From contig JBBCJU010000004.1 of assembly GCA_037190145.1 (NCBI GenBank), positions 62,001 to 126,000 on the forward strand: a stretch of DNA of 64,000 nt, written 5' to 3'. Below the pieces are notes generated by a model. It made no database searches. It worked only from the letters and a program-made list of their open reading frames with translations, and was not told where the DNA came from. This document shows positions 51,754 to 58,536 of the stretch, one piece after another (the first letter of the stretch is position 1; each line of letters starts with the position of its first letter). This stretch comes from 55-13 sp037190145 (lineage in GTDB: Bacteria > Armatimonadota > Fimbriimonadia > Fimbriimonadales > Fimbriimonadaceae). The position numbers were made by a program, and so were the translations under genes.

Positions 51754-52404
51754 CTAGCCGCTTTGACGGCCTTCGATGGCAGTGATAAGGACGGCACAGG
51801 CGATTCCGAGCCTTCGATCCATAGCTTTAGATGGGTCTACGGAGAAGTCAATATCTAGCTTGTAGAGGAAGGGATTGAAATGCTGGCGAAGATCTAGCAC
51901 CTTGGTTTGCCCGAAAAGAACATCAAAGTTTTGAGGCACTAGATTGGTTAGAAATCTGCGGACAATTGCAAGGGCGGGGTTATCCTCAATAATCTTCCCG
52001 AGTTCTCGATCATTGGCGTCCATCACAATCCATTCGTCGCGGATGATGGATGTCCAGCCTTTGCGCTTGAGGGCGCCCACTTTTTGGCCAGTTAAAGAAT
52101 CCACGACATCATAGGCGGCTTGGAAGTCCATGATTTGCCGCGCCTTGATGTTGAGCATTTCTACAGATTTGTTTTCATCTGCATACACTCGTATATCTTC
52201 TTTCAGCTTGAATGCAGCTTGTTGAACAAAGAACATAAGCTGCTCGCCCGGGCCATAGATGCGAAAGTTTGCCCCGAGGAGTTTAGCGAACTGTCTTTTA
52301 AGCAGGTACTGGGAGTGGGTGTAGCGTTGGCCGAGCTCTTCGAGTCGGGCGGGGGCGATGTTTGAAGGAGGTAGGCCAGAGTCCACAGAGGTTATTATCG
52401 CCAT
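51754..52404 (-). CDS. LURP-one/scramblase-like (tubby-fold) protein
   Basis: A 216-residue protein with a tubby-type beta-barrel pattern. YTHSQYLLKRQFAKLLGANF, followed by RIYGPGEQLMFFVQQAAFKL, is the typical beginning of LURP-one-related and phospholipid-scramblase-like proteins. A C-terminal hydrophobic helix (RLGIACAVLITAI) could contact the membrane. Such domains may bind phosphoinositide-like or acidic lipids. It is 9 bases upstream of the YeiH-like gene and probably co-transcribed. Function in bacteria is not defined. Confidence 0.85.
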   Translation of the reverse strand: MAIITSVDSGLPPSNIAPARLEELGQRYTHSQYLLKRQFAKLLGANFRIYGPGEQLMFFVQQAAFKLKEDIRVYADENKSVEMLNIKARQIMDFQAAYDVVDSLTGQKVGALKRKGWTSIIRDEWIVMDANDRELGKIIEDNPALAIVRRFLTNLVPQNFDVLFGQTKVLDLRQHFNPFLYKLDIDFSVDPSKAMDRRLGIACAVLITAIEGRQSG

Positions 52405-52528
52405 TTACAGGCGTTGAGTAAAGGGTAGGGCTAGGTTTCAAGCCAGGAATAAATACGAGGGTGAGTTTATAGGTTCTTCATGCCCACCCTTGAAGTGCGT
52501 CGTTACCGCTATTGAACTGGTAATCCCA

Positions 52529-52876
52529 CTACTCGTCAACTCTTGAGAAGTAGATGACAGTGACGTGGTGTTCTGGAGTAATGAGGTCGCCGTAGATTCG
52601 GGAGAGCATTTCAATCACCTCGTCTTGAGTGCGGAACTCGGGATTCTCGCGTTCAATGTCTCGGGGAGAGAGATCGGCAATCTTCTTGACTTCAACACGA
52701 TCAAGGATTGCGGAGTACATTTTCTGACGTCGGCCAAATCGTGGGCCAACCGTGACCCAAACAATCATTCCGGTCTCATATTTATCAGACTTATCGCCAA
52801 GTCGGATTGTGACGGTTTTACGATTGTTTCGTATTACATCGCCATAGAGGTCGGAATAAAAGTTGAGCGCGAACAT
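52529..52876 (-). CDS. ASCH-domain protein
   Basis: Small protein of about 115 residues with the ASCH fold, a beta-barrel related to PUA and thought to bind RNA. The N-terminal pattern YGDVIRNNRKTVTIRLGDKS and the central IADLSPRDIERENPEF, then EVIEMLSRIYGDL, match the family; the Arg in TIRLG is the conserved pocket residue. ASCH proteins include N4-acetylcytidine amidohydrolases and RNA-binding coactivators. ATG 52876 is chosen over an upstream GTG without a ribosome-binding site. Confidence 0.83.
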   Translation of the reverse strand: MFALNFYSDLYGDVIRNNRKTVTIRLGDKSDKYETGMIVWVTVGPRFGRRQKMYSAILDRVEVKKIADLSPRDIERENPEFRTQDEVIEMLSRIYGDLITPEHHVTVIYFSRVDE

Positions 52877-52939
52877 CGGAAGCCTATTATCGGCTATAAC
52901 GTGTCTTCCTCGCACGGGGTTAGGGACGGGTAGGTCGAA

Positions 52940-53833
52940 TTGATCTTAGTTGTATCCATAATTGCGGCTTCTTGGCTGGTGATAAATCTCGTAGTCGTCT
53001 TGATCGCAACCCGTCCCCCAAGGACGCCGTCCATCTCTTCACCCGGTGCGATGGGGGCTCCACAAGAGTCGGTGGTGATACACTCGCGCGATTCGATAGA
53101 GCTTTCAGGTTGGTGGATACAAGGGACGCATCCGACCTCAGTGGCGGTGCTGTGCCACGGCTATGTTTTGACCAGGGGGGAACTGGCACCCATTGCCTTT
53201 TCGCTTTGGCAGCAAGGTTTTTCATGCCTTCTATTTGATTTCCGATCTCACGGCAAGTCAAAGGGAGGCAAATGTTCATTTGGCTTTCACGAGCGGTTTG
53301 ACGTCCTCTCGGCTTTAGAATGGGTTAAAGATCGCAATCCTCAGGCACGAACTGTATTGATTGGAAGCAGCATGGGCTCAGTGGCATCAGCGATGAGTTG
53401 GGCTGAAAACCCAGAATTGGCCGACGCTCTGGTTTTGGATAGCGCCTATGCAAATCTCGGTAAAGCGGTAGGTGGGTGGTGGCATTTTGTGGGTGGAAAG
53501 GCACTGGCGGCCTTTCTATGGCCTGCCGTAGGGCTTGGCGGATTATTTTTAGGATTTAATCCATTTTCGATCCATCTGTCCGATTGGTTGGAGAGGCTCA
53601 AAGGGCGTCCAGTGTTGTTTCTACACGGGACAGATGACCTGGTTGCGCCTGCAGCAGAGGCAGGAAAAAATCTGTTTGCGCTGGGGTCCTCGTGCGAATC
53701 TGTATGGTTTGAAGGTTGTGGACACTCGGAAGGTAGATGGGAGCAACCAGACCGATATCGAGAGGCTCTTTTGCGGTTTTTGAGCGCAAATGGCTTTTTT
53801 GAGTCTAAAGGCCGTGAAATTGACGGCGATTGA
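52940..53833 (+). CDS. Alpha/beta hydrolase with N-terminal membrane anchor
   Basis: Serine hydrolase of 297 residues (TTG start). One N-terminal helix (LVVSIIAASWLVINLVVVLI) anchors it. The oxyanion motif is VAVLCHGYVLTRGEL, the nucleophile Ser is in VLIGSSMGSVASAM, the acid in LFLHGTDDLVAP and the His in GCGHSEGRW. It resembles the FrsA/BAAT-type esterases of the COG1073 group. Another hydrophobic segment after the nucleophile (ALAAFLWPAVGLGGLFLGF) may be a lid that contacts the membrane. Substrate unknown. Confidence 0.87.
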   Translation: MILVVSIIAASWLVINLVVVLIATRPPRTPSISSPGAMGAPQESVVIHSRDSIELSGWWIQGTHPTSVAVLCHGYVLTRGELAPIAFSLWQQGFSCLLFDFRSHGKSKGGKCSFGFHERFDVLSALEWVKDRNPQARTVLIGSSMGSVASAMSWAENPELADALVLDSAYANLGKAVGGWWHFVGGKALAAFLWPAVGLGGLFLGFNPFSIHLSDWLERLKGRPVLFLHGTDDLVAPAAEAGKNLFALGSSCESVWFEGCGHSEGRWEQPDRYREALLRFLSANGFFESKGREIDGD

Positions 53834-53858
53834 AGGGTATATCACGTCCTACATTCAG

Positions 53859-53915
53859 AACGAACGTAGAAAAAGATGCGTTCGTCATGAGTGTCCTCGA
53901 CCAAAGACGTTCGTT
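53859..53915. promoter_or_regulatory. Inverted/direct CGTTCGT repeats upstream of the DUF433 gene
   Basis: A 9-base inverted pair (53859-53867 and 53907-53915; core ACGAACGT / ACGTTCGT) flanks a further direct copy of CGTTCGT at 53879-53885. It ends 28 bases before the ATG at 53943. The arrangement is consistent with an operator for a dimeric DNA-binding protein, perhaps the DUF433 protein itself. Confidence 0.4.
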
Positions 53916-53942
53916 GACAAACCTGACTTCAGGTGAAGATCG

Positions 53943-54455
53943 ATGTGGACGACTTTTGAAACATGGCAGTTGGCCCAACTCCAACGCCTTTCGCAGACAG
54001 ATACCGAGCAAGTAGAAACCGTGATGAATACGGTTTGGAACAGCTACCCAGGTTTGCTCTCTCAACTCGCTATTTCAGCAGTAGATCAAGAACAACTGAG
54101 TGTTGATGCTTGCGCCACTTTGCTAAATGTAGATATCGAAGAGATTGAAGCTGCGCTCCTTGAGTTTCGGCAAAAGAATGCTCGGTGTGATTATCAATGG
54201 GCAGTAGTGGTGGATCGAGATTCCAGCATTGCAAAGCTCGCTGATAGCCGCGTAGCCGTGTGGGAGATTGTGCGTGAGTATCGCAAGCTCGGCTCGGTTG
54301 AGCGGTTAGTAGAAGCTTTCCCGACGCTCCCAAAATCGGAGTTGGCAGCGGCTTTAACTTATGCAGAGCAGAATCCTGGCGAAATTGAAGCTCAGATTGA
54401 TAAGTACGAAACCATTCTCCAGAAGAAGCGCGCTGAGTATCCGTTTATGAAGTGA
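53943..54455 (+). CDS. DUF433-domain protein with helical N-terminal extension
   Basis: Protein of 170 residues. The C-terminal 85 residues are a DUF433 domain of the type found in VapB-like antitoxins: SIAKLADSRVAVWEIVREYR, then SVERLVEAFPTLPKSELAAA, ending PGEIEAQIDKYE. It contains a winged-helix-like DNA-binding part. The N-terminal 85 residues are helical (QLAQLQRLSQTDTEQVETVM and onward) and are not usual for the family. No PIN or other toxin gene is adjacent, so it may be a solitary regulator. Repeats upstream could be its operator. Confidence 0.82.
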   Translation: MWTTFETWQLAQLQRLSQTDTEQVETVMNTVWNSYPGLLSQLAISAVDQEQLSVDACATLLNVDIEEIEAALLEFRQKNARCDYQWAVVVDRDSSIAKLADSRVAVWEIVREYRKLGSVERLVEAFPTLPKSELAAALTYAEQNPGEIEAQIDKYETILQKKRAEYPFMK

Positions 54456-54478
54456 TCTGCTCCAATGTCATTGAGTGT

Positions 54479-55300
54479 TTACCATTCAATGACATCCCCA
54501 GCAATCTTCTTCTCGACCTTGGCTTTTACATCAAAGCTGTAGATTCTCATCGGCCTTGAAACTCTCACGATGCAAACGGACTTGATGGTGTCGAGGGGAG
54601 AAACTTGGTCTCCCAGGCCATTGGTGCTTTTTTGACTGGACCAAAATCGGACCGCCTTCTTTCCGTCTTGGGTGTATGCCCAACCTAGGAATACGGTGGA
54701 ATGGCCGATGCCGCTCTTCCAAGAAATGTTAATGAAGTCGCCTGGGCGGGCTTTTTCTGGCGAAATGCGTTCGCCCATTTTGCTGTATTGGACCAGGGCG
54801 AAATGATTGCCAAAACCGTCGGCGTTCCAGTGCCCCCAGAATTTAACTCCATCTTCTCGCCGACCTCCATCTGGTTCTTGCATACGGAGCGCTTCCAGGC
54901 GATCTTTAGAGAGTTCCATCGGATAAGTTTCGGGGAGTCTATTGAACTCGTTTGACCAAGATCGGCCTTGGGGTAACCACAGGTTTAGTGCCTCGATAAA
55001 CGCAGCATAGGAGGCTCCAGAGCAATAACTGGTGGTTCGAGGCGGATTCAGGAGTGAGTTTTCTCCAAGGCATAAGGGATAGCCGATGGGAGATTCCGTG
55101 GGTTGAGCCTTGATGCCAATGAAGTACCCTCCGCCTAACATCGCGCTGGACTGGACCTCATCAATTCCTTTCAAAACCAATCGGTTGAAGTAAGGAACGC
55201 CTTTGCCAAAGACCGCCTCATGACGGGTGTGCTGGGCAGGCAGGTCTAAATGGTCCGATGACAGGATATGCCAAGCGCCAAGAGCAAGGGCTGTGATCAT
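54479..55300 (-). CDS. Exported cysteine-peptidase-like protein (papain/NlpC fold, inferred)
   Basis: Predicted exported protein of 273 residues with a short hydrophobic N terminus. It contains the ordered motifs PRTTSYCSGASYAAFIEALN (candidate nucleophile Cys), EKARPGDFINISWKSGIGHS (candidate His within GHSTVFLGW) and VRFWSSQKST. CSG...PGDF...GHS is the order found in NlpC/P60 and CHAP peptidases, although overall similarity is low. If active, it could cut peptide or amide bonds in the envelope. Convergent with the DUF433 gene and divergent from rpmH. Confidence 0.68.
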   Translation of the reverse strand: MITALALGAWHILSSDHLDLPAQHTRHEAVFGKGVPYFNRLVLKGIDEVQSSAMLGGGYFIGIKAQPTESPIGYPLCLGENSLLNPPRTTSYCSGASYAAFIEALNLWLPQGRSWSNEFNRLPETYPMELSKDRLEALRMQEPDGGRREDGVKFWGHWNADGFGNHFALVQYSKMGERISPEKARPGDFINISWKSGIGHSTVFLGWAYTQDGKKAVRFWSSQKSTNGLGDQVSPLDTIKSVCIVRVSRPMRIYSFDVKAKVEKKIAGDVIEW

Positions 55301-55339
55301 GGTTATAGTTTAAGCCGAAATGGCTGAACATGGGACGCG

Positions 55340-55369
55340 TTGGCAAGTCCGCTAATGAGCGGGTACAAT
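55340..55369 (+). promoter_or_regulatory. Sigma-70-type promoter of rpmH operon
   Basis: TTGGCA at 55340-55345 and TACAAT at 55364-55369 are separated by 18 bases. Transcription would start near 55376, about 30 bases before the rpmH ATG. It is the best vegetative promoter seen in the window and fits the high expression expected of rpmH. Confidence 0.8.
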
Positions 55370-55404
55370 CTGTGGCCTAATCTAGCTAGAGACGATTTAA
55401 AGAC

Positions 55405-55539
55405 ATGAAAAGGACCTACCAACCGAATAATCGACACCGGAGCAAAACGCACGGATTCCGTATCCGAATGCGAACGACCGATGGTCAGAACACTTTGAAG
55501 CGACGCCGTTTGAAGGGTCGCCACAAGATTTCTGCTTAA
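55405..55539 (+). CDS. rpmH: 50S ribosomal protein L34
   Basis: Ribosomal protein of 44 residues: MKRTYQPNNRHRSKTHGFR..., ending RRLKGRHKISA. The KRTYQP start and R(K/R)xxGF and RRRLKGR motifs are universal for L34. It has a strong promoter and is the first gene of rpmH-rnpA-yidD-yidC-jag, the conserved order near many chromosome origins. No dnaA is next to it in this window; the upstream gene is a divergent cysteine-peptidase-like one. Confidence 0.98.
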   Translation: MKRTYQPNNRHRSKTHGFRIRMRTTDGQNTLKRRRLKGRHKISA

Positions 55540-55873
55540 ACAAGGGCTGTCAAAGCGCCGATTTGAGGCGGTCTTCAGCCAAGGGAAGCGGGTTTCGGCA
55601 AAGGATTTCCGAATCACTGCTGACCAAGGTGAAGGTCGAGTCGGTATCGCCACATCAAAGAAGATTGGCTGTCACGCAAGACGAAACTGGGTCAAAAGGC
55701 GGATTCGCGAGTGCATACGAAGCCTCGAATCGAACCTAAGACCCGATTTGGACTACATCGTGATTGCAACCCCTAACGTAGTAAGTTTGGACTATGAGTC
55801 AATTCGTACGGAGTTGGAGGAAGCGCTGGGGCGCTTAAACAACCGATGGGCCGTCGACTTGGAGTCTTCTTAA
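55532..55873 (+). CDS. rnpA: Ribonuclease P protein component with apparent CTG start
   Basis: Protein subunit of RNase P, which matures tRNA 5' ends. The frame reads KRRFEAVFSQGKRVSAKDFR, GIATSKKIGCHA and the signature RRNWVKRRIRECIRSL, then a helical tail; end at 55873. The frame is bounded upstream by a TGA (within rpmH). Between that stop and the RnpA core there is no ATG, GTG or TTG; only CTG codons at 55532 and 55547 are candidates. From 55532 the product is 113 residues, a normal length. It overlaps rpmH by 8 bases, suggesting coupled translation. A base-call error near 55510-55550 is the alternative. Confidence 0.88.
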   Translation: MLKQGLSKRRFEAVFSQGKRVSAKDFRITADQGEGRVGIATSKKIGCHARRNWVKRRIRECIRSLESNLRPDLDYIVIATPNVVSLDYESIRTELEEALGRLNNRWAVDLESS

Positions 55874-56055
55874 TCCGCCTCTATCAAAGGACCACAAAAT
55901 GGATGCCGCCAACTTGCCGATTCACGCCGAGCTGTTCGAACTATACGCTCGAGGCGGTGGAGAAGTATGGGCTGTTTAAGGGTTCTTGGATGGGTTTCAA
56001 GCGCATCTGCCGATGCGGTCCTTGGACCCCTGGAGGCCATGACCCCGTTCCATAA
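55846..56055 (+). CDS. yidD: Membrane protein insertion efficiency factor YidD
   Basis: Small (69 residues) membrane-associated helper of YidC. The diagnostic PPTCRFTPSCSNYTLEAVEK and RICRCGPWTPGGHDPVP motifs are complete, with an amphipathic N-terminal helix (MGRRLGVFLIRLYQ). It starts inside the end of rnpA (28-base overlap in another frame), so translation is likely coupled. yidC follows 84 bases later. Confidence 0.97.
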   Translation: MGRRLGVFLIRLYQRTTKWMPPTCRFTPSCSNYTLEAVEKYGLFKGSWMGFKRICRCGPWTPGGHDPVP

Positions 56056-56139
56056 TTGTACGATTGCTGAGGGCTTCAATTCCAAAATGGCTCTTGACCG
56101 ATCTCGCAATCTCGCAATCCTAATACCTAGCAATTTCTA

Positions 56140-57555
56140 ATGGCTCGTCCTGCCCCTACTCCCAAACAGAACTTTATCCAGACATTGTTGCTGGTCACTA
56201 CGGTTTTCCTTGGCGTGCAGATATTCTGTAATCGCCCACAGGCTCCGGATACCCGTACAACCACTCAAAATCTGGAATCAATCCGCAAGCAGAATGCCCA
56301 GATCATGGATATTTCGGTTGCCCAGAAGGATCTTCCGGCTTACCGAAACAAGCTTCAAGCCGATCTTGAAGCCAAGAAGATCGATGAGGCTCAGAAGCAG
56401 AAGCTGACTTTTGAAGCGACCATTCTTGCGGCAGACACCCAGCTGAAGGCGGGCATTATCCGCAAAGAAACCCAGCGCATTCGAAACGCCTACATGTTGC
56501 TGGAGCCGCTTCATCGAAAGGAAGCAACAAATCCAAATTGGACTCAGCCAGTTGTCAATATCCCACCAACCGAGCGTCAGCCGGAACGATTTGCTTGGTC
56601 ATCTTGGACGGGACCACAGCTCTACGACAAGGTCGTAGCCGAACTTTCAGAACGGAATAAGACTGACCTCGTTTGGGGATTCATGCCCGGTGGCTATGCC
56701 TTTATCGACACCTTGGTGAAGATCACGGGGGCGGTGCCATCTTTTAGCTATTGGTTTGCGGCCCTACTATTGGCGTTGCTGGTCAGAGCGATCATCTACC
56801 CACTTGCTCAAAAACAGCTCATGTGGGGGCGGCAGATGTCTCAGCTGGCTCCGATGATGAAGGAGATCAAGGAAAAATATCCTTCTCAATCAGAGCAACA
56901 AGCAAAGATTATGGAGCTGTATCAAGAGTACGGGATCAATCCGATGGCGGGTTGTGGTCCGGCTCTGGTTCAGATGCCTCTGTTCCTCTTTGTTTACCAG
57001 TGCATGCTGCACTACCAGTTCGAGTTTCAGAAAGGCACCTTTGCTTGGATCAACCCCGGCACCAGCCAAGCTTCGGGTGGTTTTGTTGCCCAGAATCTGG
57101 GTCAGCTAGACCTGATTTTGATTGTGGTGTACGCCATTTCGATGTGCGTCACAACCCTTTTGCAGCCGGTGAACGACCCCACACAGGTCAAGACTCAACG
57201 CATGATCGGAATGAGTTTTGCAATCCTGGTGCCGTTCTTTATGGTGTTTGCTTGGCCTGTGCCATCAGCGTTCGTTCTCTACTGGACGTTCACTAACGTC
57301 TTGGCAACTATCCAGTCTTTGCGAGCCTATCGCATGCCAATGGCCCCTATTGTAAAGGTGAACACAAAGGCTGGCGGAACCTACCCAAAGGGTGGCGGAG
57401 GCTTTTTTGCTAAGCTACAGGAGCAAGCCCGATTGGCCCAAGAAGAGCAAGAGCGACGAAACGGGACCAGCAAATCAAACAATGTATCAACGGACGGATC
57501 GTTGAACGGCAAGACGGGAACACCCGCCAAGCACAAACCTAAAAAAAGGAAATGA
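56140..57555 (+). CDS. yidC: Membrane protein insertase YidC
   Basis: Insertase for inner-membrane proteins, alone or with Sec. 471 residues. One N-terminal helix (residues about 12-31) precedes a moderate helical extracytoplasmic region (about 35-180), followed by the conserved five-helix core: the hydrophilic-groove Arg is in LALLVRAIIYPLAQKQLMWG, then GINPMAGCGPALVQMPLFLF. The extracytoplasmic part is predicted helical and not the large beta domain of proteobacteria. The tail is basic (GTPAKHKPKKRK), suited for ribosome contact. Part of rpmH-rnpA-yidD-yidC-jag. Confidence 0.97.
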   Translation: MARPAPTPKQNFIQTLLLVTTVFLGVQIFCNRPQAPDTRTTTQNLESIRKQNAQIMDISVAQKDLPAYRNKLQADLEAKKIDEAQKQKLTFEATILAADTQLKAGIIRKETQRIRNAYMLLEPLHRKEATNPNWTQPVVNIPPTERQPERFAWSSWTGPQLYDKVVAELSERNKTDLVWGFMPGGYAFIDTLVKITGAVPSFSYWFAALLLALLVRAIIYPLAQKQLMWGRQMSQLAPMMKEIKEKYPSQSEQQAKIMELYQEYGINPMAGCGPALVQMPLFLFVYQCMLHYQFEFQKGTFAWINPGTSQASGGFVAQNLGQLDLILIVVYAISMCVTTLLQPVNDPTQVKTQRMIGMSFAILVPFFMVFAWPVPSAFVLYWTFTNVLATIQSLRAYRMPMAPIVKVNTKAGGTYPKGGGGFFAKLQEQARLAQEEQERRNGTSKSNNVSTDGSLNGKTGTPAKHKPKKRK

Positions 57556-57558
57556 ATT

Positions 57559-57660
57559 GTAATTAGTAGGGAGTAAGTGGTAAATCGGACACGCGGTCGA
57601 AGCGCGAGCTATCCGTGGACGTGCCGACCGGTGAATAAAGACTCACAATTTACGAATTAC
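57559..57660 (+). ncRNA. Candidate structured RNA between yidC and jag
   Basis: Three nested complementary segments: 57559-57568 with 57651-57660 (10 bases, one mismatch), 57571-57574 with 57641-57644, and 57594-57599 with 57625-57630 (GC-rich). They could form a long three-part stem that ends 16 bases before the jag start codon and leaves AGAGGA free. It may be a leader, processing or attenuation element. Not matched to a known family; could be chance. Confidence 0.4.
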
Positions 57661-57676
57661 GGCGAATAAGAGGACC

Positions 57677-58474
57677 ATGCAATCAATCGAAACGACGGGG
57701 AAAACGGTCGAAGAGGCCACAAAGACAGCTGCCACTAAGCTTGGCGTTGCGGAAGACCAACTTACGGTCACCGTTATTGAAGAGACAAAAGGGCTTTTTG
57801 GTAAGAGCACTGTTCGTATCAAAGCCGAAGTAAAGTCTGCTGAACCAGCACCGAAACCAGCGGCAAAGGAAGCTCCGAAGGCTGAGAAGCCAGAAGAGGA
57901 AGCAAAGCCGGTGAAGAAGGGACGCGCGAAGACAACCAAGAAAGAAGAAGAGAAGGTTGTTGAGGAAAAGCCAGCCCCCGCAGCTGCAGAAGAAACTGAG
58001 GAAGCGGAAGTTGCTGCCACTGACGAAGATGGCGAGCAGTTCATTGCATTGATTGATGATCTGATCAGCAAGGCAGAACTGGAAGTTGTAGCAAAGGTGA
58101 CCCAGGTAAGTGGTCGCTACGTCAATATTGAATTGGATGGCAAAGACGTTGCCTATCTAGTTGGAAAGCACGGCGAGGTTTTGAATGCTTTGCAGTATTT
58201 GGTCAACATCATTGCCGGACGCAAGTTTGGAAATGGAGTTCGCGCCACCATTGACGGCAATCACTACCGAAACCGACGCGAACAGCAACTAACGGCTCAT
58301 GCTCAACGAGTGGCAGATGAAGTTATCAAGCGCGGAGAGGAAGCTGTTTTGGATGCGTTGCCTGCATTTGAGCGACGAATCGTTCACAAGGCTCTATCTG
58401 AGTACAAGGGTATTTCTACTTACAGTGAGGGTGAGGAGCCCAACCGCCGAGTCGTTATTGCCCCGGCAGAATAG
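57677..58474 (+). CDS. jag: Jag/KhpB-type RNA-binding protein
   Basis: RNA-binding protein encoded next to yidC. An N-terminal Jag_N domain (residues 1-52, SIETTGKTVEEATKTAATKL, GLFGKSTVRIKAE) is followed by a long Lys/Glu/Ala/Pro-rich linker (about 55-115), a KH domain with AYLVGKHGEVLNALQYLVNI and an R3H domain with RNRREQQLTAHAQRVADEVI and ERRIVHKALSEYKGISTYS. In Gram-positives KhpB works with KhpA in RNA regulation and cell growth. 265 residues. AGAGGA precedes the ATG at 57677. The linker is longer and more charged than in Bacillus. Confidence 0.95.
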   Translation: MQSIETTGKTVEEATKTAATKLGVAEDQLTVTVIEETKGLFGKSTVRIKAEVKSAEPAPKPAAKEAPKAEKPEEEAKPVKKGRAKTTKKEEEKVVEEKPAPAAAEETEEAEVAATDEDGEQFIALIDDLISKAELEVVAKVTQVSGRYVNIELDGKDVAYLVGKHGEVLNALQYLVNIIAGRKFGNGVRATIDGNHYRNRREQQLTAHAQRVADEVIKRGEEAVLDALPAFERRIVHKALSEYKGISTYSEGEEPNRRVVIAPAE

Positions 58475-58492
58475 TTTTCTGTCATAGCCTTA

Positions 58493-58536
58493 AACAGAAT
58501 AGGGAGGATCGAGTTTTCGATCCTCCCTATTCTGTT
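58493..58536. terminator. 20-bp perfect hairpin between convergent genes
   Basis: Arms 58493-58512 and 58517-58536 are perfectly complementary with a 4-base loop. It overlaps the stop of the MFS gene and lies 19 bases after the jag stop. No U-tract follows on either strand, so if it is a terminator it depends on stem strength or another factor. Confidence 0.65.

Noticed and set aside
55300..55404. Replication origin with DnaA boxes beside rpmH
   Set aside because: The gene order recalls an origin region, but I find no cluster of TTATCCACA-like boxes and no dnaA gene in the window.
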